64,000 nucleotides of DNA from Methylocapsa sp. S129. Lineage in GTDB: Bacteria; Pseudomonadota; Alphaproteobacteria; Rhizobiales; Beijerinckiaceae. The notes below the pieces were generated by a model. The model did no database searches. It saw only the letters and a list, made by a program, of their open reading frames with translations, and was not told where the DNA came from. Numbering within the stretch: the first letter of the stretch is position 1; each line of letters starts with the position of its first letter. Both the position numbers and the translations under genes were made by a program. Below, in pieces: positions 8,468 to 17,333 of the stretch. Location: NCBI RefSeq assembly GCF_009765995.1, contig NZ_LMUI01000016.1, forward strand, positions 310,001-374,000. The letters are read 5' to 3'.

Positions 8468-8596
8468 AAGAGCATCCAGTCAACGACACTGCGCCCATAG
8501 GACGCCAATATCCTTGATTTTCTGTCAAGTTTTACGCGGAGGCGGGATTTGGCGCTAACGGACGCGTCCGGCGCCTTCGCGCGCCGCTGCAGCGCC

Positions 8597-9175
8597 TCAC
8601 ATGCCGTCGGGACAGCGCCGGTCGGCGAGGCGCGTGTCGCATACCGACACGTGCTGGAGATAGTCCATGGCTGGCCCGATCAGGTCCGCGCTCATCGCTT
8701 TCCGGTAGGCGTATTGCACGCTGTAAAGGGCGTCGACGCCGCTTGTCGCTTTCAGCCACATGTTTTCGGGCTTGCCGGTTCGCGGATTGAGCGGGCAATT
8801 ATACATCCACACCGAGAAGGCATAGCCGTTCTCCTTGCCCGCCGTGACCTTGCGCGCGTCGCCGCCGGCGCAGGCCGACATCCATCCTTTGGCCACGCCG
8901 CCCGCGAAAGCGTCGGGGTCGATCATTTTCAAAGCGTGAAATATCTGCACGGTGATCATTCTCGACCAGTCGTCGACGCTTTCCTGCGCCGGCACATATT
9001 CGGCCATGATTTCGCGGTCGCTCCTGGTCTGGAAGCCGACCTTGAAGCCGTCCGGGATCGTCGCCAGCAGGTTCTCGTTCTTGAGCGCGGCCATTGCGGA
9101 AGGCGCATGCGCAGCCATCGCAACGAGCGTCAGCGCAAGGATCGCCGCGCTCTTGCGAATGTCTATGAAAGCCAA
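8597..9175 (-). CDS. Secreted protein of unknown function (TTG start)
   Basis: Not recognised. The 192-residue product has a clear signal peptide (IRKSAAILALTLVAMAAHAP, cleavage near SAMA-ALK) and a soluble mature domain with four or more cysteines, likely disulfide-bonded in the periplasm. The start is inferred as TTG at 9175: it has a GGAGGG site at good spacing and gives a short basic n-region, whereas the long upstream frame is only the antisense of neighbouring genes. The first mature residues read LLATIPDGFKVGFQT. No operon partner; the VOC gene lies 98 bases upstream on the same strand. Confidence 0.7.
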   Translation of the reverse strand: MAFIDIRKSAAILALTLVAMAAHAPSAMAALKNENLLATIPDGFKVGFQTRSDREIMAEYVPAQESVDDWSRMITVQIFHALKMIDPDAFAGGVAKGWMSACAGGDARKVTAGKENGYAFSVWMYNCPLNPRTGKPENMWLKATSGVDALYSVQYAYRKAMSADLIGPAMDYLQHVSVCDTRLADRRCPDGM

Positions 9176-9273
9176 ATCCCCCTCCCGCCGAAATGGCCGA
9201 CCACAGGCCGCCGATGGATAACCAAGCACGAACCGCGCCGTTTTCATTTCGGGCGCGCTTTGCAAGGGCAAAT

Positions 9274-9711
9274 TCAAGGCGATCGCCCGGCCACAGGTCT
9301 TTCGCCGATGCTCTCCATCAAACGGACGAGATAGCCGTCCGGATCCTGAACCAGGAATTGCAATTGGCCGCGCTCGAAATTGCCGGCGCGATACCACTTT
9401 TCCTCGCAGGCCATGAACAGCGGCCAACCCGCTTCTTCGAGCCGTGCGATGATCGGGCGCAGGGAGGAAACCTCGATCTCGAAATTGACGCCGCGCCCGA
9501 GCGGGTATTCGAGCGTCCCCGTCCGCCATCGCGTCGCCCTGTCGTCGCGCTGCTCCAGCATGAGCTGCGCGCCGTCGCAATCGAGATAGGCGAAGCCTTG
9601 TTCGGGGCGGTCGTAGGCGACGACAAAGCCCAGCAGATCGCACCAGAAGCGAAGGCTGGCGTCGATATTGCCAACGAGAAGTTCGGGAACGAGTCTGGCC
9701 CAGTTTGGCAT
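9274..9711 (-). CDS. VOC-family protein (glyoxalase/bleomycin-resistance fold)
   Basis: Cytosolic 145-residue protein with the vicinal-oxygen-chelate fold: RLVPELLVGNIDASLRFWCD at the start (first beta-alpha unit), GAQLMLEQRDD in the middle and QFLVQDPDGYLVRLMES at the end. It resembles BLMA/BRP-type bleomycin-binding proteins rather than metal-dependent glyoxalase I because few His/Glu metal ligands are visible. The ATG at 9711 directly abuts the TGA of the serine hydrolase (9712-9714), so the two are translationally coupled. A binding or resistance role is possible; substrate unknown. Confidence 0.85.
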   Translation of the reverse strand: MPNWARLVPELLVGNIDASLRFWCDLLGFVVAYDRPEQGFAYLDCDGAQLMLEQRDDRATRWRTGTLEYPLGRGVNFEIEVSSLRPIIARLEEAGWPLFMACEEKWYRAGNFERGQLQFLVQDPDGYLVRLMESIGERPVAGRSP

Positions 9712-11100
9712 TCACACGGCCTTGCGGCGTTTGGCGGTTCCGTATCGACGCTCCATCTCCGCCGCAACCTTCGCCTCCGGGCGCAATTTCACGGCCGACA
9801 GCCAAAGTTCGGCGACGGCGCCGCTCTTGTTGCGCGTGCGGCGCACGGGCTCGCCGTGGTTCGCATAGCCGTTGGCCAGCGCGATGCGTCCCTTGTCGCG
9901 CCCCGTCACTTCGATTTCGGTCGCATCCATGAAAGGATTGATGAAATGGGGACTGGCGGCGAGCACGACATGGCTCATCGGAACAAGATCGAGCGGACCC
10001 CATGTGCTCCACCAGCGTCCGCTCCAATCGCGCGTGCGCCGCGTCGGCGCCCCACGCGTCGCGAAAGCCCGCAGCATATGGATCATGCCGTCGACCCAAA
10101 GTCCGGCCGGGCCATCCGTCGCATTGGTCATGACGCTCAACGTCAGTTCGGGCGCGGGCAAGACGCAGGTGCGCGAGATATAGCCCTGCAGCGCGCCGCC
10201 ATGGCCAAACCAGTCCCAGCCAGCCAGCGCGCCGCTGTTGACGCCGAGTCCATAATAGCTTTCCTGGCCGGAATGGGGATTGCGCCATTGCCGCCGGATC
10301 ATCTCGCGCCGGCTGCCGACCGAGAGTACGCTTTGTTTCGCCTTGGGCGCGAGCTGCGCGAAATAAAGCGCAAGATCGCCCGCCGTGCTCACAAAGCCGG
10401 CGGCGGGGGCGATCGCGTCGGTCGGATTGTCGCCGGGAATGACAAGACGTCTGCCGAGCGGAAGTTTGGGCGTATGGCCGCGCGCGAATGGCGCGCCTTT
10501 GGCGATCGGCATGTCGGGTTCGGTCTCGCGCAAACCGGCGGCGTCGACAATCTCGCGTTTGATCCAGGCCCGATAAGGCTCCTTGGCGATCGCTTCAATG
10601 ACAAGGCCGAGCAGTCCGAACCCATGGTTTGAATATTTGAAACGGGTGTTGGGCTCGATCGCCAACGGCCGTCGCAGCTCCGCCGTCAGCTCGCTTCTGT
10701 TGAGGAAAGGCCGGTTGTCGATGAACTGTCCGGCATCGGCGCCGTCGCGGATGATTCCGGCGCTGTGCGAGAGAAGCTGCCCGATCGTGACTTCCGCGAC
10801 CTCCGGATGCAGGCCCTTTACATATTGTCCGACGGGATCGTCCAGGCGCAGCTTGCGCTGTTCGCGAAGCCTCAGGATTCCGGCGGCGGTGAAGCTTTTC
10901 GAATGCGACGCGACGCGAAAGCGATGGCGCGGCGTCAGCTTTTCGTCTTTGACGAGGTCGGCGTGGCCGAAGGCGCGCTCCAGGACGATGCGGTCGCGAT
11001 GCGCGATTGCTAGGACGCATCCCGGCTGCTCCGACATGCGCATCTGAAACTGGATCCACGACAGGATATATTCGAGGGCGGGTTGCAGCCAGCGTTCCAT
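9712..11100 (-). CDS. Serine hydrolase, class C beta-lactamase / penicillin-binding-protein fold
   Basis: 462-residue protein of the beta-lactamase-related serine hydrolase family. The active-site motifs are visible: Ser65-His-Ser-Lys68 (SxxK), Tyr156-Ser-Asn158 (YxN) and His300-Gly-Gly302 in place of the KTG triad, as in EstB/ParB-type esterases and D-aminopeptidases. The ~130-residue C-terminal extension has no obvious motif. No signal peptide is seen, so it is probably cytosolic. ATG 11100 has GGAG eight bases upstream; an apparent 132-residue extension is antisense of the hydratase gene and was rejected. It is first in an operon with the VOC gene. Esterase or peptidase activity is more likely than antibiotic hydrolysis. 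Confidence 0.88.
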   Translation of the reverse strand: MERWLQPALEYILSWIQFQMRMSEQPGCVLAIAHRDRIVLERAFGHADLVKDEKLTPRHRFRVASHSKSFTAAGILRLREQRKLRLDDPVGQYVKGLHPEVAEVTIGQLLSHSAGIIRDGADAGQFIDNRPFLNRSELTAELRRPLAIEPNTRFKYSNHGFGLLGLVIEAIAKEPYRAWIKREIVDAAGLRETEPDMPIAKGAPFARGHTPKLPLGRRLVIPGDNPTDAIAPAAGFVSTAGDLALYFAQLAPKAKQSVLSVGSRREMIRRQWRNPHSGQESYYGLGVNSGALAGWDWFGHGGALQGYISRTCVLPAPELTLSVMTNATDGPAGLWVDGMIHMLRAFATRGAPTRRTRDWSGRWWSTWGPLDLVPMSHVVLAASPHFINPFMDATEIEVTGRDKGRIALANGYANHGEPVRRTRNKSGAVAELWLSAVKLRPEAKVAAEMERRYGTAKRRKAV

Positions 11101-11250
11101 CAGCGCTTCTCCATTGAGCGCGCTATGGATGCATCGGACAATCCGCGCGTCAAATCGGCGACGCGAAAATGGCTCTTGGCGACCAATCGTTGACCGGCGG
11201 CGGGAGCCCGTGAGACGATCGCAACAGGGTGCGAGCGGCAGGCGACAATC

Positions 11251-12033
11251 ATGACTTTGACGCGCGTCGAAACATCGACCGACGGCCCGGTTTTCACCAT
11301 CGCGATGAACCGGCCGGACAAGCGCAACGCGGTCGACGGGCCGATGGCGGCCGAATTGCTGCGGGCTTTCGAGCGCTTCGAGGCCGATGAGAATCTGCGC
11401 GTTGCGGTTCTGTGGGGCGCCGGCGGCCATTTTTGCGGCGGCGCCGATCTCCAGGCGATCGGCGATCCCGCGCGCCGCAACGAACTCGATCCGCAAGGAG
11501 GCGGCGGCGGCCCGATGGGGCCGACGCGTCTGGCCTTGTCCAAGCCATTGATCGCGGCGGTCAGCGGCTATGCGGTGGCCGGCGGACTCGAGCTGGCGCT
11601 GCTGGCGGATTTACGCGTGGTCGAGCGCGACGCCACTTTCGGCGTGTTCTGCCGGCGCTGGGGCGTGCCGCTGATCGATGGCGGCACGGTGCGCCTGCCG
11701 CGTCTGATCGGCATGGGCCGGGCGCTCGACCTCATCCTGACGGGACGCGCCGTCGGAGCCGAGGAGGCCCTGGCCATGGGCCTCGCCAATCGCCTCGTCG
11801 AGCCTGGCGGAGCGCTTGCCGCCGCGCAGGCGCTGGCGCATCAGCTCGCGGCGTTTCCGCAAGCCTGCATGCTGGCGGACCGGCGATCCGCCTATCAGCA
11901 ATGGAATCTGCCGCTCGCCGAAGCGCTGCGGCAGGAGGGCCGGCGCGGCGTCGGGATCGTCGTCAGCGAGGGCGTCGCCGGCGCGGCGCGCTTTGCCCAA
12001 GGCGCTGGCCGGCATGGCGCGTTCGAGACCTGA
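11251..12033 (+). CDS. Enoyl-CoA hydratase/isomerase (crotonase) family protein
   Basis: 260-residue crotonase. The oxyanion-hole loops are present: GGHFCGGADLQAIGD and SGYAVAGGLELALLADLRV. The region that normally carries the second catalytic Glu reads RRWGVPLIDGGTVRLPRLIG, the pattern of hydratases acting in side pathways rather than the fatty-acid beta-oxidation type with both glutamates, so the exact reaction is unclear. Start ATG at 11251 begins the typical MTLTRVETSTDGPVFTIAMN region. It is divergent from the serine hydrolase. No CoA ligase or dehydrogenase is adjacent. Confidence 0.88.
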   Translation: MTLTRVETSTDGPVFTIAMNRPDKRNAVDGPMAAELLRAFERFEADENLRVAVLWGAGGHFCGGADLQAIGDPARRNELDPQGGGGGPMGPTRLALSKPLIAAVSGYAVAGGLELALLADLRVVERDATFGVFCRRWGVPLIDGGTVRLPRLIGMGRALDLILTGRAVGAEEALAMGLANRLVEPGGALAAAQALAHQLAAFPQACMLADRRSAYQQWNLPLAEALRQEGRRGVGIVVSEGVAGAARFAQGAGRHGAFET

Positions 12034-12051
12034 CGTCGGCGAGGCGCCTTC

Positions 12052-12720
12052 TCAGGCCGCTTCGATTCCCGCCAGGCTCTTGCGCGCGCGACCGATGGCG
12101 GTGGCGAGCACGTCGGCGCTTTGGGCGCCGGGAACGCCAAAACGCTGGGCGAAGATGAAGAACGGCACGCCGGTCACGCCCATGCTCTGCGCATTGGCGA
12201 TTTCGGCGCGCACTTCGGCTTCGTCGGCGCCCTCGGCGAACAGCTTTTCGACGACCTCTTTGTCCATGCCGCATTCGCCGGCGGTCTCGATCAGTAGAGC
12301 GCGATCGCCAATGTCGCGCCCTTCCTCGAAATAGAGCTTGAACAGGCGGTCGACGATCTTGTCCTGCGCGCCCGTCACGAACGCCCAGCGGATCAGCCGG
12401 TGCGCGTCGAGCGTATTGGGGGCGCGCGCGATCTTGTCGAAGGCGAACGCGATGCCCTCCTCGGCGCCCAGAGCGTTGAGGCGCTCATGGGCGGCCTCGA
12501 TGCGCCCGTCATTGCCGAATTTGTTGATCATATAGGCGCGCCGCTCGAGACCTTCTTTGGGAATGCTCGGGTCGAGCTGATAGGGGCGCCAATGGACCTT
12601 GATCGGCTCGCCGTGCTCTTCGGCCAAAGCGCGCTCCAGCCGCTTCTTGCCCAGATAGCACCAGGGGCAGACGACGTCGCTGACGACATCGATGGTTAGC
12701 TCGGCGGTGTCCTGGCTCAT
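12052..12720 (-). CDS. DsbA-family oxidoreductase (FrnE-like)
   Basis: Thioredoxin-fold protein of 222 residues without signal peptide, so cytosolic. The redox motif CPWC is in DVVCPWCYLGKKRLERAL near residue 18, followed by the helical insertion and the cis-Pro loop GVTGVPFFIFAQRFGVPGAQ. This matches the FrnE/2-hydroxychromene-2-carboxylate isomerase branch. Members act in disulfide exchange or polyketide and oxidative-stress metabolism; a precise role cannot be given. It converges with the hydratase gene 18 bases away and is monocistronic. Confidence 0.9.
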   Translation of the reverse strand: MSQDTAELTIDVVSDVVCPWCYLGKKRLERALAEEHGEPIKVHWRPYQLDPSIPKEGLERRAYMINKFGNDGRIEAAHERLNALGAEEGIAFAFDKIARAPNTLDAHRLIRWAFVTGAQDKIVDRLFKLYFEEGRDIGDRALLIETAGECGMDKEVVEKLFAEGADEAEVRAEIANAQSMGVTGVPFFIFAQRFGVPGAQSADVLATAIGRARKSLAGIEAA

Positions 12721-12799
12721 GTCATCCTCCTATCTCCAGCAGTCCCGGTCGTCGCCCTATGTAGGCTTGGCGAGCCGATTTGCGAGGCGCTGGAAGCGT

Positions 12800-14620
12800 T
12801 CACGGGCTCTTGCTCCACCATGCATCCGTATTGACGCCAAAAAGCGGCGTTTTATCGGGGCGGCCAAGTCTCGCCGAATAGGCGATCCATTGATCGGGCG
12901 CATAATACAGCGGCACGATATAAAAGCCGGAAATCAGCACGCGGTCCAGCGCCCGGACGGCGGCGACGAAATCCTCGTGCGTGTTGGCGGCAAGCAAAGC
13001 GGCGATCGTCGCGTCGATAGCGGGGGAGGCCGCGCCGCAGATATTATAGGCGCCGTCCATATTGGCGGAGGCCGAGCCCCAGCGCGTGCGCTGTTCATTG
13101 CCGGGCGAGGGCGATGCGACCCATGAGCCCATCATCATGTCGAAATCGAATTTGGTGCGCCGGCGCTGATATTGGACTTCATCGTTGAGGCGCACGGTCG
13201 CCGCCGCGCCGATGCGGCTGAGACTCTGCGCATAGGCCAGGGCTAGCCGTTCCTCCTGCCGGTTCTTGACCAATATTTCGAAGGCGATCCGTTCGCCGCG
13301 CGCATTGGCGAGCGCGCCGTCCTTCAGCGCGTAGCCGGCCTCTTCCAGCAGGCTGAGGGCCCGATGCGCCAGCGCTCTGTCGCGGCCCGACCCGTCCGAG
13401 ACGGGCGGCGCCCATTGGCCGTCCATGATGTCGGCGCGCACGGCGCCGGGGAAAGGGGCGAGAAGCGCACGCTCCAGCGGCGTGGCGGGACGCCCGGCCG
13501 AGGCTAGTTCGCTGTCGTCGAAAAAACTCTTCGAACGGCGATAGACGCCGCCGTAGAGGTTGGCGTTGATCCATTCGAAATCGAACATCATCGCCAGCGC
13601 CTCGCGCACCCGCGCATCGGCGAAGATCGCGCGGCGGGTGTTGAAGGCGAATCCGTCCATGCCTTTGGGCAGGCCATTGGCGACCGACTGCTTGATGACG
13701 CGCCCATCGCGCAGGGCGCGGAAATCATAGCCGTCGCGCCAGCGCGTCGGGTCGGTCTCGGCGCGAAAATCGTACTGCCCGGCCTTGAACGCCTCGAACA
13801 TGGCGGTGGCGTCGCGATAATAGTCGATGCGAATCTCATCGAAATTATAGAGGCCCCGGCTGATCGGCAGATCGCGCGCCCAGTAGTTGGGATCGCGTTT
13901 GAGCACGAGTCTTTCGCCCGGCTTCACTTCCGCGACGACATAGGGCCCGGAGCTGATCGGGATCTGCAACGTCTGTTCATCGAAATGCTCCGCGTCGGTA
14001 TGAACGCGCGACAGCACGGGCATCAGCGCCAGAATCATCGGCAATTCGCGGTCGTTGGCGCCGGTCAGGTCGCAGCGCACCGTCAAGGCGTCCGGGGTTT
14101 CGATGCTTTTGACGAGGCCGAGGGCCGCGCGTTGCTGCGGCCGGCCCTTTTCCTTCAAAAGCTTGAAGGTGAAGGCCACATCCTCAGAGGTGATCGCGCC
14201 CCCGTCGGAAAATTTCGCTCGCGGATCGAGATGAAACACAACATGGTCGCGCGCGGCGTTGGTCTCGATCGTCTGCGCGATCAGCCCGTAGAGTGTGAAG
14301 GGCTCGTCGGCCGAACGCGTCATCAGCGTCTGATAGACGTTGCCGTTCAGCCCCTGCGCCGTCGACAGGGCTCTCACATTATTGGGATTGAGGCTGTCGA
14401 AAGCGCCCGCATAGGCCAAGGTGAGGCGTCCGCCCTTGGGCGCGTCGGGGTTGACATAGGGAAGGTTCGGGAAATCGGGACCAAGCGCCGGCTCGCCATG
14501 CATGGCGATGGCGTGCGCCGGCGTGAGGGCGTCGTCGGCCAGGGCGCGGGCCGGCGCCGCTCCGACGAGGGCCGCCAGGACCAACGCTGCAATCCCTAAG
14601 CGAATCGGTTGCGCCATCAT
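12800..14620 (-). CDS. Periplasmic substrate-binding protein, SBP family 5 (YejA/OppA-like)
   Basis: 606-residue periplasmic binding protein for a peptide-type ABC importer. A signal peptide (LGIAALVLAALVGAAPARALA) is followed by HAIAMHGEPALGPDFPNLPY and PDAPKGGRLTLAY, a pattern typical of the YejA branch, which binds peptides or microcin-C-like compounds. The domain continues to the C-terminus with FDFDMMMGSW, usual for family 5. No permease or ATPase gene is adjacent, so it is an orphan whose transporter lies elsewhere. Start ATG 14620 has AGGA upstream; the ATG one codon later is equally possible. Confidence 0.9.
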   Translation of the reverse strand: MMAQPIRLGIAALVLAALVGAAPARALADDALTPAHAIAMHGEPALGPDFPNLPYVNPDAPKGGRLTLAYAGAFDSLNPNNVRALSTAQGLNGNVYQTLMTRSADEPFTLYGLIAQTIETNAARDHVVFHLDPRAKFSDGGAITSEDVAFTFKLLKEKGRPQQRAALGLVKSIETPDALTVRCDLTGANDRELPMILALMPVLSRVHTDAEHFDEQTLQIPISSGPYVVAEVKPGERLVLKRDPNYWARDLPISRGLYNFDEIRIDYYRDATAMFEAFKAGQYDFRAETDPTRWRDGYDFRALRDGRVIKQSVANGLPKGMDGFAFNTRRAIFADARVREALAMMFDFEWINANLYGGVYRRSKSFFDDSELASAGRPATPLERALLAPFPGAVRADIMDGQWAPPVSDGSGRDRALAHRALSLLEEAGYALKDGALANARGERIAFEILVKNRQEERLALAYAQSLSRIGAAATVRLNDEVQYQRRRTKFDFDMMMGSWVASPSPGNEQRTRWGSASANMDGAYNICGAASPAIDATIAALLAANTHEDFVAAVRALDRVLISGFYIVPLYYAPDQWIAYSARLGRPDKTPLFGVNTDAWWSKSP

Positions 14621-14888
14621 CGAAATATCCTAAAGAACGGCAAAACCGCCGTCATCTCGGCTCATAGGGTGTCATGCTTGCCACAGGCTCACGAAATTCT
14701 TGTTGGATTGTGGCGGCCCATATGGAAAGAAGGCGCCAACATCGCTATGCAACGCCCGCGCCCCTTTATGGCCGCATTGTCGCGACATGCAGCGGTCGAT
14801 GATTATTTGACGTTTTAGCGGGGCCGCGACCGCAGCGCCGTTGCGCGCGGCGGCGGTCTCGTTTGCGGTTGGATCGAAAGGATCACTT

Positions 14889-15617
14889 ATGACTTTGCTT
14901 CTTGGGCGCTTCGGCGCTGTAACGTTGGCCTGCGGGCTGGCGATGGCGAGCGGGGCCGCTTTGGCTCAAAGCGCGCCAAAACCCGCCGCGCCGGCCGCGG
15001 CCGCTCCCGCGGCTCCGCAGCCGGTCGGACCGGTCAGGCTCGATCTGCAACCCATGCAATCGCCCTGGACCAAGATTTGCGGCAAGGATCAAGGCAACAA
15101 CAAGGAAGTTTGCTACACCACGCGCGACTTCGGGCAGGCTGCCGATCAGCCTCCGACGCTGGCGGTCGCGATTTATCAGATGTCGGGTGAAGAAAAGCGC
15201 ATCGCGCGCTTCCTGCTTCCGGTTGCGCTCATGCTGAAGCCGGGTTTCCGGCTGATCATCGACAAGGGCGAACCGATCGACGGCAAATTCGCGATCTGTT
15301 TCCCCAACGGCTGTTTCGCCGAGGCTGAACTCAACGGCGCGACGCTCGCCACCTTGAAAAAGGCGCAGGTCGCCAACGTCATCGTGCGCAATCAGGCCAA
15401 TAATGAGGTGACTTTCAGCCTGCCGATGAAGGATTTCGGCGCCGCCTTCGATGGTCCGGCGATTGATCCCAAAGTGCTTGAGCAGCAGAATCAGGAATTG
15501 CAAAAGCAGCTTCAGGAGAAGGCTCAAAAGGAGCGCGAACAGCTTGAAAAGCAGAGCGCTCAACCGGCTCCCGGCGCGCCTGCTCCCGCCCCCGCGGCGC
15601 CGCAGCCGCCGAAATAA
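14889..15617 (+). CDS. Invasion-associated locus B (IalB) family periplasmic protein
   Basis: 242-residue exported protein. A signal peptide ends near GAALAQS, followed by a Pro/Ala linker and the IalB domain with its conserved cysteines: WTKICG, EVCYTTRDF, FAICFPNGC. After the domain there is a Gln/Glu/Lys-rich coiled-coil stretch (about residues 197-225) and a Pro/Ala tail. IalB-like proteins are common in alphaproteobacteria and are thought to act in the envelope; no catalytic activity is established. ATG 14889 with an AAAGGA site gives a normal signal peptide; the longer frame from 14841 does not. Confidence 0.87.
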   Translation: MTLLLGRFGAVTLACGLAMASGAALAQSAPKPAAPAAAAPAAPQPVGPVRLDLQPMQSPWTKICGKDQGNNKEVCYTTRDFGQAADQPPTLAVAIYQMSGEEKRIARFLLPVALMLKPGFRLIIDKGEPIDGKFAICFPNGCFAEAELNGATLATLKKAQVANVIVRNQANNEVTFSLPMKDFGAAFDGPAIDPKVLEQQNQELQKQLQEKAQKEREQLEKQSAQPAPGAPAPAPAAPQPPK

Positions 15618-15647
15618 CCAGGGCGGCGTCCTGTAGCCGCGGCCGGC

Positions 15648-15711
15648 GCGCAAGCGCCTCGTTTCAGCCGCCGCTTGCGCCGCGCGAAAGGGCGCGGTCA
15701 ACGACCGCGCC
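15648..15711. terminator. Two strong hairpins between convergent ialB-like and hspQ genes
   Basis: A 9-bp stem GCGCAAGCG/CGCTTGCGC (15648-15656 with 15672-15680) is followed by a 9-bp stem with 3-base loop GGCGCGGTC-AAC-GACCGCGCC (15691-15711). They lie between convergent genes, so a terminating role is likely, but no T-run follows either. Confidence 0.45.
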
Positions 15712-15752
15712 TGCAATCTGGCCGTCGTCCACGCTTGCTGCGGACGGCGAGC

Positions 15753-16088
15753 CTAGCTCGAGCGGTGGGCCATGCGCATGCGATAAGCGCCGTCGTCGCC
15801 GCGCACGAACATTTCGTCGATTTGAGGATTGGCGCGCACCGGCTCGCCTGACTCGTCGGGGAGCAGGTTCTGCTCGGAGACATAGGCGACATACTGGGTT
15901 TCGGCATTCTCGGCGAACAGATGATAGAAGGGCTGATCCTTCGAGGGGCGCACCTCGGCCGGGATTTGCCGCCACCATTCTTCCGTATTGGCGAAAACCG
16001 GGTCGACGTCATAAATGACGCCGCGAAACGGATAGATACGGTGTTTGACCACTTGGCCAATGCCGAATTTAGCAACCCGCGTTTTCAT
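15753..16088 (-). CDS. hspQ: Heat-shock protein HspQ
   Basis: 111-residue HspQ, a small cytosolic hemimethylated-DNA-binding-fold protein that in Escherichia coli helps Lon degrade substrates and is induced by heat. The diagnostic sequence is FGIGQVVKHRIYPFRGVIYD followed by YHLFAENAETQYVAYVSEQN and GEPVRANPQIDEMF. Length and domain order are normal. The gene is monocistronic and convergent with the IalB-like gene. No sigma-32-type promoter could be assigned with confidence. Confidence 0.93.
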   Translation of the reverse strand: MKTRVAKFGIGQVVKHRIYPFRGVIYDVDPVFANTEEWWRQIPAEVRPSKDQPFYHLFAENAETQYVAYVSEQNLLPDESGEPVRANPQIDEMFVRGDDGAYRMRMAHRSS

Positions 16089-16209
16089 CGAAACTGCACG
16101 CCCTCTCTATCGTCGGCTGGTTACTCCTTGGGGGGAGTGGGAGTCAATTCCGCATAAAAGACTAGGCGCCGGCGACGACGGACGCGCCCCGGCGTTTCTC
16201 GCGCCTCGC

Positions 16210-17253
16210 TCAGAAGCCGTAGAGCGCGGCAAATTCGATATCCTTGGCGGCGACCTGGCGGGCAAGATCCACGATGACTTTGGCCTGTTTCCAGGTGGCG
16301 TCGTCCTGCATCTTACCGTCGATCATCACGGCTCCGGAGCCGTCGGGCATGGCGGCGAGTATGCGCTTGGCGAAAGCGACCTCGGCCGGATCGGGTGAAA
16401 ACACCCGCTTGGCGATCGCGATCTGGCTGGGATGCAGCGTCCAGGCGCCGGCGCAGCCTAGCAAAAACGCATTGCGAAATTGCGCCTCGCAAGCGTCCGC
16501 GTCGGCGAAATCGCCGAACGGGCCGTAGAAAGGCTTGACGCCATTGGCCGCGCAGGCGTCGACCATGCGGGCGATCGTATAATGCCAGGGGTCCTGCTGC
16601 GCGGCGCGGCGCGGCTCGCCGGGCGCGCCGGAATCGGCCAGCACGCGATAGTCGGGATGGCCGCCGCCGACGCGCGTCGTCTTCATCGCGCGCGAAGCGG
16701 CGAGGTCGGCCGGACCCAGGCTCATCCCGTGCAGGCGCGGCGAAGCGCGGGCGATTTCGGCGACATTGTTGACGCCCTCGGCCGTCTCCAGAATGGCATG
16801 GACCAGAATCGGTTTCTTGACCGCGTGCCGGGCTTCTAGCAGTCCCAGATATTGGTCGATGAAATGAATGTCCCAGGGGCCCTCGACCTTCGGCAGCATG
16901 ATGACGTCGAGCCGGTCGCCGACTTCGCCCACCAGCCGCGTCATGTCGTCGAGGAACCACGGCGAATTGAGCGCGTTGACCCGCGCCCAAAGGCCCGTTG
17001 TGCCGAGATCGGTTGCGCGCGCCATTGCGATAAATCCCTCGCGCGCCGCGGCTTTGGCCTCGATCGGAATCGCGTCTTCGAGATTGCCGAGAATGACATC
17101 GACCTGGCTGGCCAATTCGCCCGCTTTGGCGCGGAGCTTTTCGATGTGCGGCGGCACAAAATGGATCATCCGCTCAAGCCGCATCGGCAATTCGCGATAA
17201 GGCGAGGGCGCGCCAATGGCGAGCGGCTCGAAGAACTTGCGAGGGGATTTCAT
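16210..17253 (-). CDS. HpcH/HpaI-family CoA ester lyase, L-malyl-CoA/beta-methylmalyl-CoA lyase-like
   Basis: 347-residue Mg-dependent CoA lyase that cleaves L-malyl-CoA (and usually beta-methylmalyl-CoA) to glyoxylate plus acetyl- or propionyl-CoA. The N-terminal [17 protein letters not shown] is typical of Mcl1/MclA. Metal-binding acidic residues are in [10 protein letters not shown] and [12 protein letters not shown]; the [16 protein letters not shown] segment is conserved near the end. The enzyme serves the serine cycle or ethylmalonyl-CoA pathway in methylotrophic and phototrophic alphaproteobacteria. ATG 17253 has GGAG upstream. No other cycle gene is adjacent. Confidence 0.87.
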   Translation of the reverse strand: MKSPRKFFEPLAIGAPSPYRELPMRLERMIHFVPPHIEKLRAKAGELASQVDVILGNLEDAIPIEAKAAAREGFIAMARATDLGTTGLWARVNALNSPWFLDDMTRLVGEVGDRLDVIMLPKVEGPWDIHFIDQYLGLLEARHAVKKPILVHAILETAEGVNNVAEIARASPRLHGMSLGPADLAASRAMKTTRVGGGHPDYRVLADSGAPGEPRRAAQQDPWHYTIARMVDACAANGVKPFYGPFGDFADADACEAQFRNAFLLGCAGAWTLHPSQIAIAKRVFSPDPAEVAFAKRILAAMPDGSGAVMIDGKMQDDATWKQAKVIVDLARQVAAKDIEFAALYGF

Positions 17254-17333
17254 GACCGGCTCCGCTATTTCCGCAGCATGCAATATGGCTGCCAGGCGCA
17301 GCCTTCGATTCTATCGCCGAAATGGGCCGCCTT

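Noticed and set aside
9180-10288. Upstream part of the 563-codon frame containing the secreted protein
   Set aside because: It runs out of frame through the VOC and serine hydrolase genes; only the part after the TTG at 9175 looks like protein.
9712-11100. Serine hydrolase as an antibiotic-resistance beta-lactamase
   Set aside because: Has the fold motifs but HGG instead of KTG and no signal peptide; esterase or peptidase is more likely.
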